A DNA stretch of 64,000 bases. It comes from Thiomicrorhabdus arctica DSM 13458. GTDB lineage: Bacteria > Pseudomonadota > Gammaproteobacteria > Thiomicrospirales > Thiomicrospiraceae. The notes beneath the pieces are model-generated. The model searched no databases, was not told the origin of the DNA, and saw only the letters and a list, made by a program, of their open reading frames with translations. Below are positions 1-9,534 of this stretch, piece after piece. The stretch spans positions 112,308 to 176,307 of the forward strand of contig NZ_KB905902.1 in the NCBI RefSeq assembly GCF_000381085.1, read 5' to 3'. How positions within the stretch are numbered: the stretch's first letter is position 1; the number at the start of each line of letters is the position of its first letter. A program made the translations under genes and the position numbers.

Positions 1-1523
1 TTTTAATCTCGATTTGATTAAACGTCAGCTGTTTTTTTCCTTTACCAGCAATATCTTCAAAATGAATGGTGCGATGATTTAGATACTTCAGCGCCAAATC
101 ATCCATATTATGACGGGTTGCAATACTGTTTAAACAGTAGGACTCAATCATGGTGTCAAACTGGATACCTCTTAAGGTGATGCCGTGATTTTGCAGCACA
201 TGCCAGTCATATTTAAGGTTTTGACCACATTTAGCAACCGCTTCATCTTCTAGAATTGGTTTTAACCGTGCTAAAACCATCTCCAAATCCAATTGATCAG
301 GTGCGCCTTCGTAATCGTGTCCTAATGGAATATAGCAAGCGAGGTTATTATCATCGTTTAGATTTTTAACCGCTAAACAGATGCCGACCACCTTGGCTTG
401 CTGGGTATTTAAAGAGGTGGTTTCGGTATCAATCGCAAACAAGTCGGCATTTTCAATACGCTCTATCCAACGTTCAAACTGAGCGGGCATATAAATGGTT
501 TCGTAAACCCCAGCACTGCTACTCGCAGGGCTTTCTGTTGAAGTGGCCGTAACACCATCAGTTGGGGCTGATTTGGTTACAAGGGGTGCAGGTGCTCGAG
601 TGCCATTGGTTTTGGTGAAAGGCACTTGGCCATTCTGGATCTGTTTTAACCAGGTATTCAATTCATATTCGGCAAACAGTTCTTGCAGACGTTCCATATC
701 GGCCGGATGGCGTTGGATATCTTCTAAATGCACCGGCAGATCGCAATCTAATTTAATCTCAGTTAATTTACGCGATAAAGCGAGTTGCTCCAGGTTGTCA
801 CGTAAATATTCGCCAATTTTGCCGCCAATCATCGGCGCATTGGCCACCAGATTATCAATATTTCCAAAAGCGGTTAACCACTTCACCGCGGTTTTCGGTC
901 CACACTTGGGAATACCGGGAATATTATCGGAACTGTCGCCAACCAAGGCCAAATAATCAATAATTTGGTTGGGACGCACGCCAAACTTTTCCTGTACATA
1001 GTCAGGGGTAGAGTATGTATTCGTCATGGTATTGATTAAGGTGACATGCTCATTAACCAACTGCGCTAAATCTTTATCACCGGTAGAGATCAAGGTGTCG
1101 TGTTGGGCTTCCGTAGCCTGAAAAGCAAAGGTACCCATGACATCATCGGCTTCGACGCCATCAATCACTAGTAACGGCAAACCTAACGCCTTAACGATTT
1201 CATGAATCGGTTCAATCTGACTGCGCAGTTCATCTGGCATCGGTGGACGATGGGCTTTATATTCTGAATACATTTCATTACGAAAGGTCGGCCCTTTGGC
1301 ATCAAAAATGACCGCCATTTTTTCAGGCTGATACTTTTCGAGCAACTTACCGAGCATATTGATCACGCCATAAATCGCCCCAGTGGCCTGGCCTTTACTG
1401 GAAGTCAAAGAAGGCATGGCATGGAATGCTCTAAACAGATAAGAGGAGCCATCCACCAAAATAAAGGGGCTTTCTGGATTGGTGATAATTTGTGGAGTTG
1501 ATTCAGAATTCGATTCAGTCATT
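1..1523 (-). CDS. polA: DNA polymerase I, N-terminal part (cut by window edge)
   Basis: About 507 residues are visible, read leftwards from an ATG at 1523; the gene runs off the window before its polymerase domain. Residues 18 to about 300 form the 5'-3' flap nuclease domain: it opens with ILVDGSSYLFRAFHA and contains GVEADDVMGT and ISTGDKDLAQLV, whose acidic residues bind metal in this family. After a Ser/Thr/Ala/Pro-rich linker (about 305-345), a DnaQ-like 3'-5' exonuclease domain begins, with FAIDTETTSLN carrying the DxE metal ligands. So this is the proofreading type, not the short Taq type with a dead exonuclease. PolA fills gaps in excision repair and removes Okazaki primers. It is divergent from thrB, with 92 bp between the two starts. 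Confidence 0.96.
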
Positions 1524-1615
1524 TTGTCGCCTGATATGGTAAAATTTGTCGCATTATTTTACCTTAGTTAGCATGGATTTAATTATCCCTAACCAAAATT
1601 AAGAGACTTTACTTT

Positions 1616-2569
1616 ATGTCTGTCTATACAGTCGTTGAAGAAAACCAGTTAATCACCTTTTTAGAAGAGTATGACGTAGGATTTTTAGAGAGCTTTGAAG
1701 GGATCAGTGCCGGAATTGAAAATACCAATTATTTCGTCAACACTCGGCATAATGGTCAACTGAAACAGTTTGTTTTAACGATTTTTGAACATCATGATTT
1801 TGAAGAGTTACCGTACTTCTTGAATATTATGGCGTTTATGGCGGAGCATAAAATCCCCACCGCACATCCGATGCCGACTCATTCAGAGGGGTATTTAAAA
1901 GAGCTGTGTGGTAAACCTGCCTCTTTGGTAACCCGCTTAACAGGCGGTGGAGTCGATCATCCTTCTGTTATACAGTGTGGCGTGATGGGTAAGCAGTTGG
2001 CGTCTTTTCACCAGGCCGGTTTAGAGTATGAGCAATGCCGTGCGAATGATCGAGGTATTGATTGGATGCAATCGACCTTTGATGAGATAAATACCCATTT
2101 AACGATTGAAGAGCGCGATTTGATTACCGCTGAACTGGCGTACCAAAACCAAATTGATTGGGCGCATCTGCCACAGGGTGTGATTCATGCTGATTTGTTT
2201 TGTGATAATGCCTTGTTTGATGGGGATGAATTGACGGGGATTATTGACCTCTACTATGCTTGTAATGCAGCCTTTTTGTACGATCTTGCTGTAATGGTAA
2301 ATGACTGGTGTCGAATGAATACTGAAAACCCAGCAGACATTCATTTTGATGAGTCCAAGATCGCCACTATGGTGTTTGCCTACCAACAACAACGTCCATT
2401 GACCGAAGCAGAGCAACAGGCTTGGCCAGCCGCATTACGGTTGGCCGCGTTACGTTTCTTTTTATCGCGTTTACAAGACAAGTGTATGCCACGTGAAGGT
2501 GAAATGACGCAGATTAAAAACCCTGATGTCTTTAAAAAAGTATTACAAATTCACCAGAATACGCTTTAA
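1616..2569 (+). CDS. thrB: Homoserine kinase (ThrB2, APH-fold type)
   Basis: The 317-aa product has the fold of aminoglycoside phosphotransferases, not the GHMP fold of enterobacterial ThrB; this type is usual in pseudomonads and sulfur oxidisers. The N-terminus (FEGISAGIENTNYFVNT) is the ATP-binding loop, GVIHADLFCDNALF (about 188-201) is the catalytic HxDLxxDN motif, and GIIDLYYA supplies the Asp that follows. It phosphorylates homoserine on the way to threonine and acts in the cytoplasm. The start is the ATG at 1616; the Shine-Dalgarno sequence is weak. It stands alone, divergent from polA, and converges on the diguanylate cyclase gene. Confidence 0.93.
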   Translation: MSVYTVVEENQLITFLEEYDVGFLESFEGISAGIENTNYFVNTRHNGQLKQFVLTIFEHHDFEELPYFLNIMAFMAEHKIPTAHPMPTHSEGYLKELCGKPASLVTRLTGGGVDHPSVIQCGVMGKQLASFHQAGLEYEQCRANDRGIDWMQSTFDEINTHLTIEERDLITAELAYQNQIDWAHLPQGVIHADLFCDNALFDGDELTGIIDLYYACNAAFLYDLAVMVNDWCRMNTENPADIHFDESKIATMVFAYQQQRPLTEAEQQAWPAALRLAALRFFLSRLQDKCMPREGEMTQIKNPDVFKKVLQIHQNTL

Positions 2570-2642
2570 ATATATACTTACCAGACTGGCCAATTGTTAG
2601 AATTTCAGCGATGGATAGGCAACTCTGCATCTTGCTGAGTGG

Positions 2643-4877
2643 TTAAATTTTGTGATAATAACGATAAGTATTTCGTCCCTCGTTTTTAGACAGGTAAAGT
2701 GCTTCATCAGCCATTTTTTGAAGCGACTTAATATCCACCGTATCTTTAGGATAACAGCTAATACCGATGCTGGCACCGATTTGAATAGGGTGATTTTCGA
2801 TGAGAAATTGGGTTTTTAACTTATTTAGGATTCTTTCAGCCAATATTGCCACCTCTTTTGGGTCATGAATACCGTTAAGGATAATGGAAAATTCATCACC
2901 CCCCAGTCTTGCGATAATATCAATTTCACGGCAGCAATAAATCAGAACGTCAGCTACTCTTTGCAGCAAGACATCCCCCACATAATGACCATAAGTGTCG
3001 TTCACTGGTTTGAACTTATCAAGGTCGATACTCATTAGACAAAATTGTGTCTTGAAACGCTTAGCCTGTTGTTGCATCTCAAGCAGGCGTTGATTAAATT
3101 GATATCTATTTGCCAAGCCTGTTAGAGAGTCTGTCATGGCAAGTTTTTCTATCTGTGCATCCTTCTCTTTACGTTCGGTAATATCGCGCACCAAACCGGT
3201 GAACCTAAGTTCATTCGCAACTCTTATGGTATTGAGAGTGATTTCAACCGGAAAAATTTCTCCATTTTTTCTCTGAGCTGTTTGGTCTAAAGAGTTGCTT
3301 TGATCACGAGTCGACTTCCCTTCTGAAAATGCTTTTAGATAACCATCATGGGCACTTTTAATCGGTTCATGCATCAATAAAGAGATGTTTTTACCGATGA
3401 TTTCATCGGCTTTGTAGCCAAATATTTTTTCCGAGCCAGGGTTAAAGGTTTCGATTATCCCTTTGGCGTTAATCGTGATAATGCCATCTCTGACAGTGTT
3501 TAATATTGAACTGACGAGCAATTGATCTTTTTCGGCAGCCTTACGTGCCGAGATCATCTGTTCTGTCATAAGCATCGCTTTATGGGCTTCTTCTTCAGAA
3601 CGTTGATGCAACTGCTTGTTTTCTTCAAGTTTCTGTTTTAGCGCTTTATTGACTTGTACTAGGGTTTCTTCTGATTCGAATCGTTTTATGACATTGGTTT
3701 TAAACACTTTCACCGCCCGCACCATTTGGCCAATTTCATTTTTGGCTTGGTGCCCAGTAATTTCAATATCAAGTTGATTGTCTGCCAGTCGCACCATGTT
3801 TTTTGTCAGCTTAAGAATAGGCTGAATGATATAGAATCGAATAAGGAGAATAACAATGAAAATTAGAAAAACAATGGTAAAAACACTGGCCCATCTACCC
3901 AGAGGTATTGCTTTATTAACGGCTTCAAGCGCTTTAGAGACATTGATAGAGTGAGTAGAAATTTGACGATTAACTTCTTGTTCGAGAATTTGAAAACTGC
4001 GTAAAGCTGGAACATCATTGACATAAACATCACGATCAATCTCTTTAATAGATTCACCCAGCGCGATTAATTCAGGTATTTTGTCTAAATTTTTAGAATA
4101 TTGCATTAGCATTGACTCAATCTCCTTGAGTGCCAATTTTTCAGAGTCTTTCAGAGGCAGTTGTCGATACTGGCGAATTGAAGCTTCAACGAGCTGGATA
4201 TTGATTTTGATTTCATTTATTAGGTGGGTGTCTTGCAAGGTGTCTTCATGGGTCATTTTATGACGAAGAATATAGTTTTTGAACTTATGGATTACGCCAC
4301 CATAACCGAGCGCGGCACGCAAATCTGCGATGATACGGGTCTTATTGATGGGGTTATTATTGGTTTGTTTTGAGAAGGTCGCTTGACGAAGGGCTTTTAG
4401 CCCTCGTAATGCGGGATGATCGTCCACTGCTATAGCTTGGTCAATTTCTGATAGGCTGTACTCTTCTGCTTTCATCGTTTGCGCTTTTCGCAATGCATTT
4501 TTATACGCTGTGACCACGGCGAGTATATCTTTAATGGCAAGAGTTTCCGTGGTGGTCAGCTCCAAAGCAGAATACTGTTTCAAAAAAGCTTTAATCGCAC
4601 CGATGTTTGATTCAACCTGGCTTTTGTACTCTTCACTATCGCGCAGAAGATAGTTCTTGAAATTATGAATCATACCTCCATAACCAATGGCTGCTCTCAA
4701 GGCACCTTCTAGCCGTGCCTTTTCACTCAGATCTGTTTGATACAGTTGCCAAGCATTATCAATGACCACAATATTTTTTTCGACAAAGTAAGAGCTGACG
4801 ATAATCACCACCGTTATGAAGCCCGTGAGGAAGGCTAGAATCCAAGTAAAGGTCGCTAATTTTAAATTGGAAAGCAT
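2643..4877 (-). CDS. Membrane diguanylate cyclase with two tandem sensor repeats, HAMP, PAS and GGDEF
   Basis: I chose the ATG at 4877 (744 aa) because AAGG lies 8 nt upstream; the frame continues to a TTG at 4901. Order: TM helix (about 10-32), extracytoplasmic region (about 33-325), second TM helix (about 328-350), HAMP (about 350-405), a Glu/Lys-rich coiled coil, a PAS domain (about 455-575, starting ILNTVRDGIITINAKGIIETF), then GGDEF. The active-site motif RLGGDEFSII and DLDKFKPVNDTYGH are intact, so it should make c-di-GMP from GTP. The extracytoplasmic region contains the same unit twice, each beginning with a GYGGxIHxFKNYxLR motif and ending with a DxPALR motif. The ligand is unknown. 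It has no operon partner. Confidence 0.9.
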   Translation of the reverse strand: MLSNLKLATFTWILAFLTGFITVVIIVSSYFVEKNIVVIDNAWQLYQTDLSEKARLEGALRAAIGYGGMIHNFKNYLLRDSEEYKSQVESNIGAIKAFLKQYSALELTTTETLAIKDILAVVTAYKNALRKAQTMKAEEYSLSEIDQAIAVDDHPALRGLKALRQATFSKQTNNNPINKTRIIADLRAALGYGGVIHKFKNYILRHKMTHEDTLQDTHLINEIKINIQLVEASIRQYRQLPLKDSEKLALKEIESMLMQYSKNLDKIPELIALGESIKEIDRDVYVNDVPALRSFQILEQEVNRQISTHSINVSKALEAVNKAIPLGRWASVFTIVFLIFIVILLIRFYIIQPILKLTKNMVRLADNQLDIEITGHQAKNEIGQMVRAVKVFKTNVIKRFESEETLVQVNKALKQKLEENKQLHQRSEEEAHKAMLMTEQMISARKAAEKDQLLVSSILNTVRDGIITINAKGIIETFNPGSEKIFGYKADEIIGKNISLLMHEPIKSAHDGYLKAFSEGKSTRDQSNSLDQTAQRKNGEIFPVEITLNTIRVANELRFTGLVRDITERKEKDAQIEKLAMTDSLTGLANRYQFNQRLLEMQQQAKRFKTQFCLMSIDLDKFKPVNDTYGHYVGDVLLQRVADVLIYCCREIDIIARLGGDEFSIILNGIHDPKEVAILAERILNKLKTQFLIENHPIQIGASIGISCYPKDTVDIKSLQKMADEALYLSKNEGRNTYRYYHKI

Positions 4878-5176
4878 GTGCGGTGCCTTTTGAAGATACA
4901 AAACTAAAAATAAGGTTAGGGAGTTGTTTGCCTAATTTAACGAGTAACCAGTGTAATGAAACCGAGGGTGAATTCAGGGTTGTAAGTATAGGCGGATTGG
5001 GTCAAATTTTTTATTGATTATTTGTTGAGATCCATAAGCTGAATGTATCCGGTACTTTTTGCCTGTAAGTCGTCTTTTTTAGGTTCACCGAACGCAAAAT
5101 TACAATGAGTTTCTCAAAAAATTGGGTTTACAAAAGTTAAAACTAAAACCCTTATTATACACTGACTGATGATTGA

Positions 5177-6382
5177 TTAAATTCCAGCATTGTGTACGGA
5201 AGAATTAGCGAGCCATCCTTTCATACCTGTCACGACTACGAGTAATCCAATTAATCCAATCGCAGATAAGCTTAATACCGCGTAAACACTGACTTGTTCC
5301 CAGGGTAGCCCGATCAGAAGATTTCCTAATGCCATCGCAATGGCGGTGCCCAAATAAAAAAGACCATACGCTTTGCCTTTATTCTGTGTTGTTTGTCCGA
5401 TACGACTGCGTAAAGCATTAAATCCTCCAACCACAAAGATACCTTGAAAAATGAAGGCTAGAATAATGGCCGTTGGACTGTGAAAGAACAGTAATAAAGT
5501 GGATAAAACACCGGCCCATAAGCTCAAGCGCAGTAACCATTGTGCTCCTTGGGCATCTAAGCGTTTCCCTATCCGGTAGCTAATGAGGGTTTGAGTCAGT
5601 GCTGAAACGACCATTAATAATGGAAGCCAGTGAGTGCCAATACCGATTTCACTGCCCCTCATCACCATAAATGCATCATTCAACATAAAAAAGACCGCTA
5701 AAAAATATACAGTAAACCATGACCATAATGAGGGATCAAAATGAGACCAGCTTTCATTGGACGGTGAATGATGGGGTGCCTTGGTTGATTTTTTTTGTGA
5801 ATGTTTAACGGTGTCTTTGACAAAGAAAATTAAGATCAGCACGCCGATGATGCCAGGAATGATCGTTAATTCAAACATGGTACGTATCAAATCTGCAGAT
5901 TGACCTAACCAGCTCAACAATAAAAAGGCGATGATTCCACCTATGGTTTCGCCTGCAATATCTAATGTTTTATGGAGACCAAATGCCTTTCCCTGGTTTT
6001 GTTGCTGTGCAGATGCAGAGATCAGCATATCTTTGGGAGCGCTGCGAATGGCTTTACCTAAACGTTCTGTGGCACTGATGGCGGCAACGCTCACCCAGGT
6101 ACTTGTATAGGCTAACAGAGGTTTCGTAATGGCGGATAAACTATAACCGATCAGTAAAAGTGGTTTGGTGATTTGAAATTTATCACTCAGATAACCACCG
6201 ACCCAACGAAGTAAATAAGAGACGAGGGTGGTAATGGCTAATACGTACCCTAGTTTATCCATGCCTTGATTGAGAACAATGACCACATAGATAGGAATAA
6301 GTGGCTTGACCATTGCAGAGGCCATATCGGTGAAAAAACTGACCCATCCAAGTGCAAAAATATTTGGAGATATTTTAAGCAT
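5177..6382 (-). CDS. MFS transporter
   Basis: A 401-aa protein with about 12 predicted membrane helices. LRWVGGYLSDKF, between helices 2 and 3, is the family signature loop, and ERLGKAIRSAPKDMLISAS follows in the second cytoplasmic loop. That RxAPKDMLIS pattern occurs in a group of poorly characterised carriers of the major facilitator superfamily. A charged, Ser/His/Lys-rich central loop (about 195-215) joins the two halves. The ATG at 6382 is preferred over the GTG at 6388 because GAGG precedes it. It lies downstream of rluF on the same strand, with a copy of the dispersed palindrome in the gap. The substrate cannot be inferred. Confidence 0.85.
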   Translation of the reverse strand: MLKISPNIFALGWVSFFTDMASAMVKPLIPIYVVIVLNQGMDKLGYVLAITTLVSYLLRWVGGYLSDKFQITKPLLLIGYSLSAITKPLLAYTSTWVSVAAISATERLGKAIRSAPKDMLISASAQQQNQGKAFGLHKTLDIAGETIGGIIAFLLLSWLGQSADLIRTMFELTIIPGIIGVLILIFFVKDTVKHSQKKSTKAPHHSPSNESWSHFDPSLWSWFTVYFLAVFFMLNDAFMVMRGSEIGIGTHWLPLLMVVSALTQTLISYRIGKRLDAQGAQWLLRLSLWAGVLSTLLLFFHSPTAIILAFIFQGIFVVGGFNALRSRIGQTTQNKGKAYGLFYLGTAIAMALGNLLIGLPWEQVSVYAVLSLSAIGLIGLLVVVTGMKGWLANSSVHNAGI

Positions 6383-6410
6383 AACCACCTCTTTATTTCA
6401 AAGTAGCTTA

Positions 6411-6420
6411 CCAGGCCTGG
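6411..6420. repeat. Dispersed palindrome, exact core copy
   Basis: Exact CCAGGCCTGG, flanked by A on the left and TCA on the right. It lies in the gap between the rluF stop codon and the MFS start codon, both on the minus strand. Confidence 0.85.
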
Positions 6421-6447
6421 TCATTTTGTAAAACAGATTTTAAGCCA

Positions 6448-7434
6448 TTACTTTTTATTATATTTGCCTGTTAAGCTAGAGCCACGCTTGGTCTTTGAGG
6501 TAGGCTCTTTGTGATGAGATTTTGTGTTGTTTGAAACCGTATGGTTGTTTTTACGTGGGTTTTTAGAGTGTCGGTCGGTTTTCTGGCGATATGACTCGGC
6601 ATCTTGAGGGACTTTATGTGCTGTGCTTTCATCATTTGCATGCTGTGTGAATTTCAGATGTATTGCATTCGGCTTCCCCTTGATACTTGAGGTTTTGCTC
6701 GATCCAAGAACAGCGTCGTTGATTTCATCCATCTCTTGCGAGGTTAGGTTACGCCACTGGCCGACTTGTAGGTTACCCAGGTGGACGTTCATAATTCGGC
6801 TACGTTTTAGTTTGGTGACGGTGTAACCCAGGTATTCTGCCATGCGACGAATCTGTCGGTTAAGTCCTTGGGTTAAGATAATGGTAAATACAAACCGACT
6901 GTTGATGGAGGCCGCGCACGGTTTGGTGACGGTATCTAAAATAGGCACACCACTCGACATCTTGCGTATAAAATCATCTGTTAGAGGCTTATCGACGGTG
7001 ACCACATACTCTTTATCATGAGCATTTTCAGCGCGTAAAATCTTATTAACGATATCGCCATCACTGGTGAGAAAAATCAGGCCTTCAGAGGGTTTATCGA
7101 GTCGACCAATCGGAAAAATACGTTGTGGATGACCAATCGCATCGATGATATTGCCTTTGACTTGGGACTCTGTCGTGCAGGTAATACCGATCGGTTTGTT
7201 GTAAGCGATATAGACACGATCAGTTTTATCTTCTGGCATCGCCATAATGGATTGGCCGTTTACCCTGACATCATCCCCAGGCACTACCTTCGTGCCGAGT
7301 TCTGGTAATTTACCGTTAATGGTGACCCGTTTTTGCTCCACGAGCCGATCGGCCTCACGGCGCGAACAAAAACCTGATTCACTGATAAATTTATTGAGAC
7401 GCTTTTCGATGGGGGTGCTGGTGCTCACAGGCAT
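6448..7434 (-). CDS. rluF: 23S rRNA pseudouridine synthase, RluF type
   Basis: The 328-aa protein starts with an S4 RNA-binding domain (about 10-60; RLNKFISESGFCSRREADRL). The RsuA-family pseudouridine synthase domain follows, with catalytic-Asp motif GRLDKPSEGLIFLTSDGD (about 116-133). The sequence GDIVNKILRAENAHDKEY closely resembles RluF, which modifies the 2604 region of 23S rRNA. Residues after about 250 form a long, low-complexity basic tail (Lys/Ser/Asn/His-rich) that the usual RluF core lacks; it probably adds nonspecific RNA affinity. The assignment to RluF rather than RluB or RluE rests on that motif alone. Confidence 0.85.
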   Translation of the reverse strand: MPVSTSTPIEKRLNKFISESGFCSRREADRLVEQKRVTINGKLPELGTKVVPGDDVRVNGQSIMAMPEDKTDRVYIAYNKPIGITCTTESQVKGNIIDAIGHPQRIFPIGRLDKPSEGLIFLTSDGDIVNKILRAENAHDKEYVVTVDKPLTDDFIRKMSSGVPILDTVTKPCAASINSRFVFTIILTQGLNRQIRRMAEYLGYTVTKLKRSRIMNVHLGNLQVGQWRNLTSQEMDEINDAVLGSSKTSSIKGKPNAIHLKFTQHANDESTAHKVPQDAESYRQKTDRHSKNPRKNNHTVSNNTKSHHKEPTSKTKRGSSLTGKYNKK

Positions 7435-7887
7435 TCCAATTGTTTGAGTTTGCGAAAGTGTAGCAAATCAAAGGCATAAGACAAAGTTAATTAAGGCTGA
7501 AGATCACTTTGTGAGCAATGAGGGTGTTGACTGGAGTGCTGATTATTTGGGGAAGTCTGAGAGTGATCGTGATACCTTAAAGAGACCCATTTCCCGTATT
7601 ATCGTTACTTGGTGTAGCGTTTGAACAGCGAAAAAATGATTGTAAATTTAGATTATGATCGCAAGCCACTTTAAAGCCATGGATTTCGTCATTGAATAAT
7701 AGATATTTAAGGGTATTTAAAAGTATTGCTATCGCAGATAAATCGATTCAGGATGATTGTCTACAAGGCAAGTATGGGGAGATTAAGTAGGCGGTATGTA
7801 CCTTCTGGTTGGTTGCTTTAACGGATGAGGAACATCCTTTTGAAAGGGCCTGCCACAGGCCTTAGCAACCAACTCTAAATTGAGAAC
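7435..7887. other. Gene-free region, 453 nt
   Basis: No convincing coding sequence on either strand. It holds the upstream region of rluF, AT-rich unstructured sequence, and at its right end a folded element (7808-7873) just past the stop of the small membrane-protein gene. Confidence 0.6.
7808..7873. other. Predicted three-way-junction structure
   Basis: A perfect 10-bp outer stem (GTTGGTTGCT at 7808-7817 with AGCAACCAAC at 7864-7873) encloses two inner hairpins. They are GGATG/CATCC with loop AGGAA (7823-7837) and an 8-bp stem AGGGCCTG/CAGGCCTT with a 3-nt loop (7845-7863). No T-run follows on either strand, so it does not read as a simple intrinsic terminator. It sits 15 nt beyond the stop of the minus-strand small membrane-protein gene and could be a 3'-UTR element or a separate RNA. 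Confidence 0.5.
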
Positions 7888-8106
7888 TTAAGCAGAAAGC
7901 CCAATTTGTGGTGCTTCAGAAGGCTTGATGCTTGCTAAATAAACAAACATCAATGCCGTTATATAACTCGCAAAAGGCAGGGTCACGATTGCCAACAGTA
8001 GCAAGCTTGGAGAAGAGTTTTCCCATAAAGAGAATAACCCACTCAATAGACTCCACAATAATAAAAAGACAGCTACACTCGCAAATTTGGTGTTCATCGT
8101 TAACAT
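7888..8106 (-). CDS. Small two-helix membrane protein, unknown
   Basis: The frame is open from 8199, but I chose the ATG at 8106 (72 aa) because GGAG lies 8 nt upstream; the extra upstream residues look unconserved and hydrophilic. The product has two hydrophobic segments, one around FASVAVFLLLWSLLSGLFSLW and one around LLLLAIVTLPFASYITALMFVYLA, joined by a short polar turn, with a short polar tail. It should sit in the inner membrane. I do not recognise a family. The structured element at 7808-7873 lies just after its stop. Confidence 0.6.
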   Translation of the reverse strand: MLTMNTKFASVAVFLLLWSLLSGLFSLWENSSPSLLLLAIVTLPFASYITALMFVYLASIKPSEAPQIGLSA

Positions 8107-8489
8107 AATCAATACTCCAATATTTATAATCATAAACTCTGTTTTTTGTAGACTTTGAGACCTACAATCATGTCCTATCCGTACTGATATAGGGTTCAAG
8201 AAACGGTCGAGTTTCTGTTTACAATTATCTGTTTATTAGTGAACTTTAATGTGATGGTGGTGTGACGCTTTTATTGCAGGGTTGTCATATAACATGGGTT
8301 TGTTTAAGGCTACACAGTTGTCCTTAAGAGTAAGCCATCATAGGCGGTTACAGCCGTTGAGTACCGCCGCTTTTGTTTTTTAAAAATGAAGGGGGTTAAC
8401 CAAAACGACCTTAATCGAGCATCGTTCAGATTTTTTGTAAAGGAATAGGCAGGAGTTATTCATTAAATTTGCAGGGTATTTTTGATTGT
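8107..8489. other. Gene-free region, 383 nt
   Basis: No supported coding sequence. It contains the upstream region of the small membrane protein and a plus-strand hairpin followed by T's at about 8343-8381, near the convergent end of the HPP gene. Confidence 0.5.
8343..8381 (+). terminator. Candidate intrinsic terminator without an obvious upstream gene
   Basis: GGCGGT (8343-8348) pairs with ACCGCC (8363-8368) and is followed by GCTTTTGTTTTTT. On the plus strand no gene precedes it for more than 800 nt. It either ends an unannotated small transcript or stops read-through. Confidence 0.5.
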
Positions 8490-9485
8490 TTAGCGATGAT
8501 TGTGTTCTTGGCGAATTTCCTGAATCTCTTGGCGTTTCCAATCATCACCATCTTTTACCATCGGGTATTTTGCCCATTGGGCGAATTCACTGCGTGTAAT
8601 GCAATCACTACGAGTTGCTTGTTGTCCTGCAATTTGTTTAAAGATGACAAAGTCTTTTTGTGGATCGGTACTAGGGGATTCATCAATGATTTGACGCATT
8701 GACCACTCTTTGCTCACATGGCCGTTACTGTAAACACTTCCTAAATGAATGTCTTGCGCAGTAAGATGCGAGTGCGCGGCATTGTAATTTGCCAACTCAA
8801 AAATACGTTTAACTTCGTCTTCATTGACACCTACGAATGAGTCGATCTGTTTTAAAGCCTCAATAAAGTCTTCGTGTGAAATGCTTGCGGGTGTTTGAGT
8901 GGTCTCTTGTGCCGATAATTGAGAGTGCGGACTGAACAGATCGTAGTGGTTGAGATACGCTGGATAACGACGCCAGTGGAAGATGAAGTTGAACATCATT
9001 GCCACAGCAAAAATAGCTAAAACGTTAAGTAACACGGGGGTGATTAAAAACTGATAACCCAATTCATGAATAGATTCTCCACCGATCACTGCTGTTAAGG
9101 CGGTTGCGCCTCCTGGAGGGTGAATGCATTTTAGATAGTACATGGCTAAAATGCTTAGGCCGACTGCGCAACTGGCCGCCAGAATCGGTTCATCAATAAA
9201 AAGAGCACAACTCACGCCAATAAAGGCCGCCGAAAGATTGCCGCCCAACAGAGGCCAAGGCTGTGATAAAGCACCGTGAGGAACGGCAAATAGTAATACG
9301 GCTGAAGCCCCCATGGAGGCAACTAAAGCCCAGCTCGAGGGCAGATCTAAAAAGATTTGGTTGATGACAATCAGTAAGAAAATAGCAATAAACCCCCCCA
9401 ATGCTGAGAGGATTTTTTCGCTGTGACTGACCGGTGCTTGGGTAATGCCGAGGAATTGTTTTAAGGTAGAAAATGGTTCTTTCAT
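8490..9485 (-). CDS. HPP family membrane protein with a C-terminal soluble domain
   Basis: The 331-aa product starts at the ATG at 9485; a GTG three codons upstream is possible. The first half has four to five hydrophobic helices and the defining HPPGGATALTAVIGG motif (about 126-140) of the HPP family, linked in plants and cyanobacteria to nitrite transport. The second half (about 190-331) is hydrophilic and does not look like the CBS pair found in some family members. It contains an acidic helical stretch (EDFIEALKQIDSFVGVNEDEVKRIFELA) and a Trp/Asp-rich end; its role is unknown. The VIT1-type carrier gene lies upstream on the same strand, with 49 nt between. Confidence 0.82.
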   Translation of the reverse strand: MKEPFSTLKQFLGITQAPVSHSEKILSALGGFIAIFLLIVINQIFLDLPSSWALVASMGASAVLLFAVPHGALSQPWPLLGGNLSAAFIGVSCALFIDEPILAASCAVGLSILAMYYLKCIHPPGGATALTAVIGGESIHELGYQFLITPVLLNVLAIFAVAMMFNFIFHWRRYPAYLNHYDLFSPHSQLSAQETTQTPASISHEDFIEALKQIDSFVGVNEDEVKRIFELANYNAAHSHLTAQDIHLGSVYSNGHVSKEWSMRQIIDESPSTDPQKDFVIFKQIAGQQATRSDCITRSEFAQWAKYPMVKDGDDWKRQEIQEIRQEHNHR

Positions 9486-9534
9486 GGAAGACACTTTTTT
9501 GTAATGTGCGAGTTTGTATAGAGTTTATGCTGAA

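Noticed and set aside
543..956. 137-codon frame on the plus strand inside polA
   Set aside because: It lies opposite to the polA flap-nuclease and linker region, has no Shine-Dalgarno sequence, and its composition is that of a shadow frame.
7808..7873. Integron attC site
   Set aside because: attC needs RYYYAAC on the left and GTTRRRY on the right; here the polarity of GTT and AAC is the reverse, and no integrase gene is present.
7808..7873. Intrinsic terminator of the small membrane-protein gene
   Set aside because: No T-run follows the stem on either strand.
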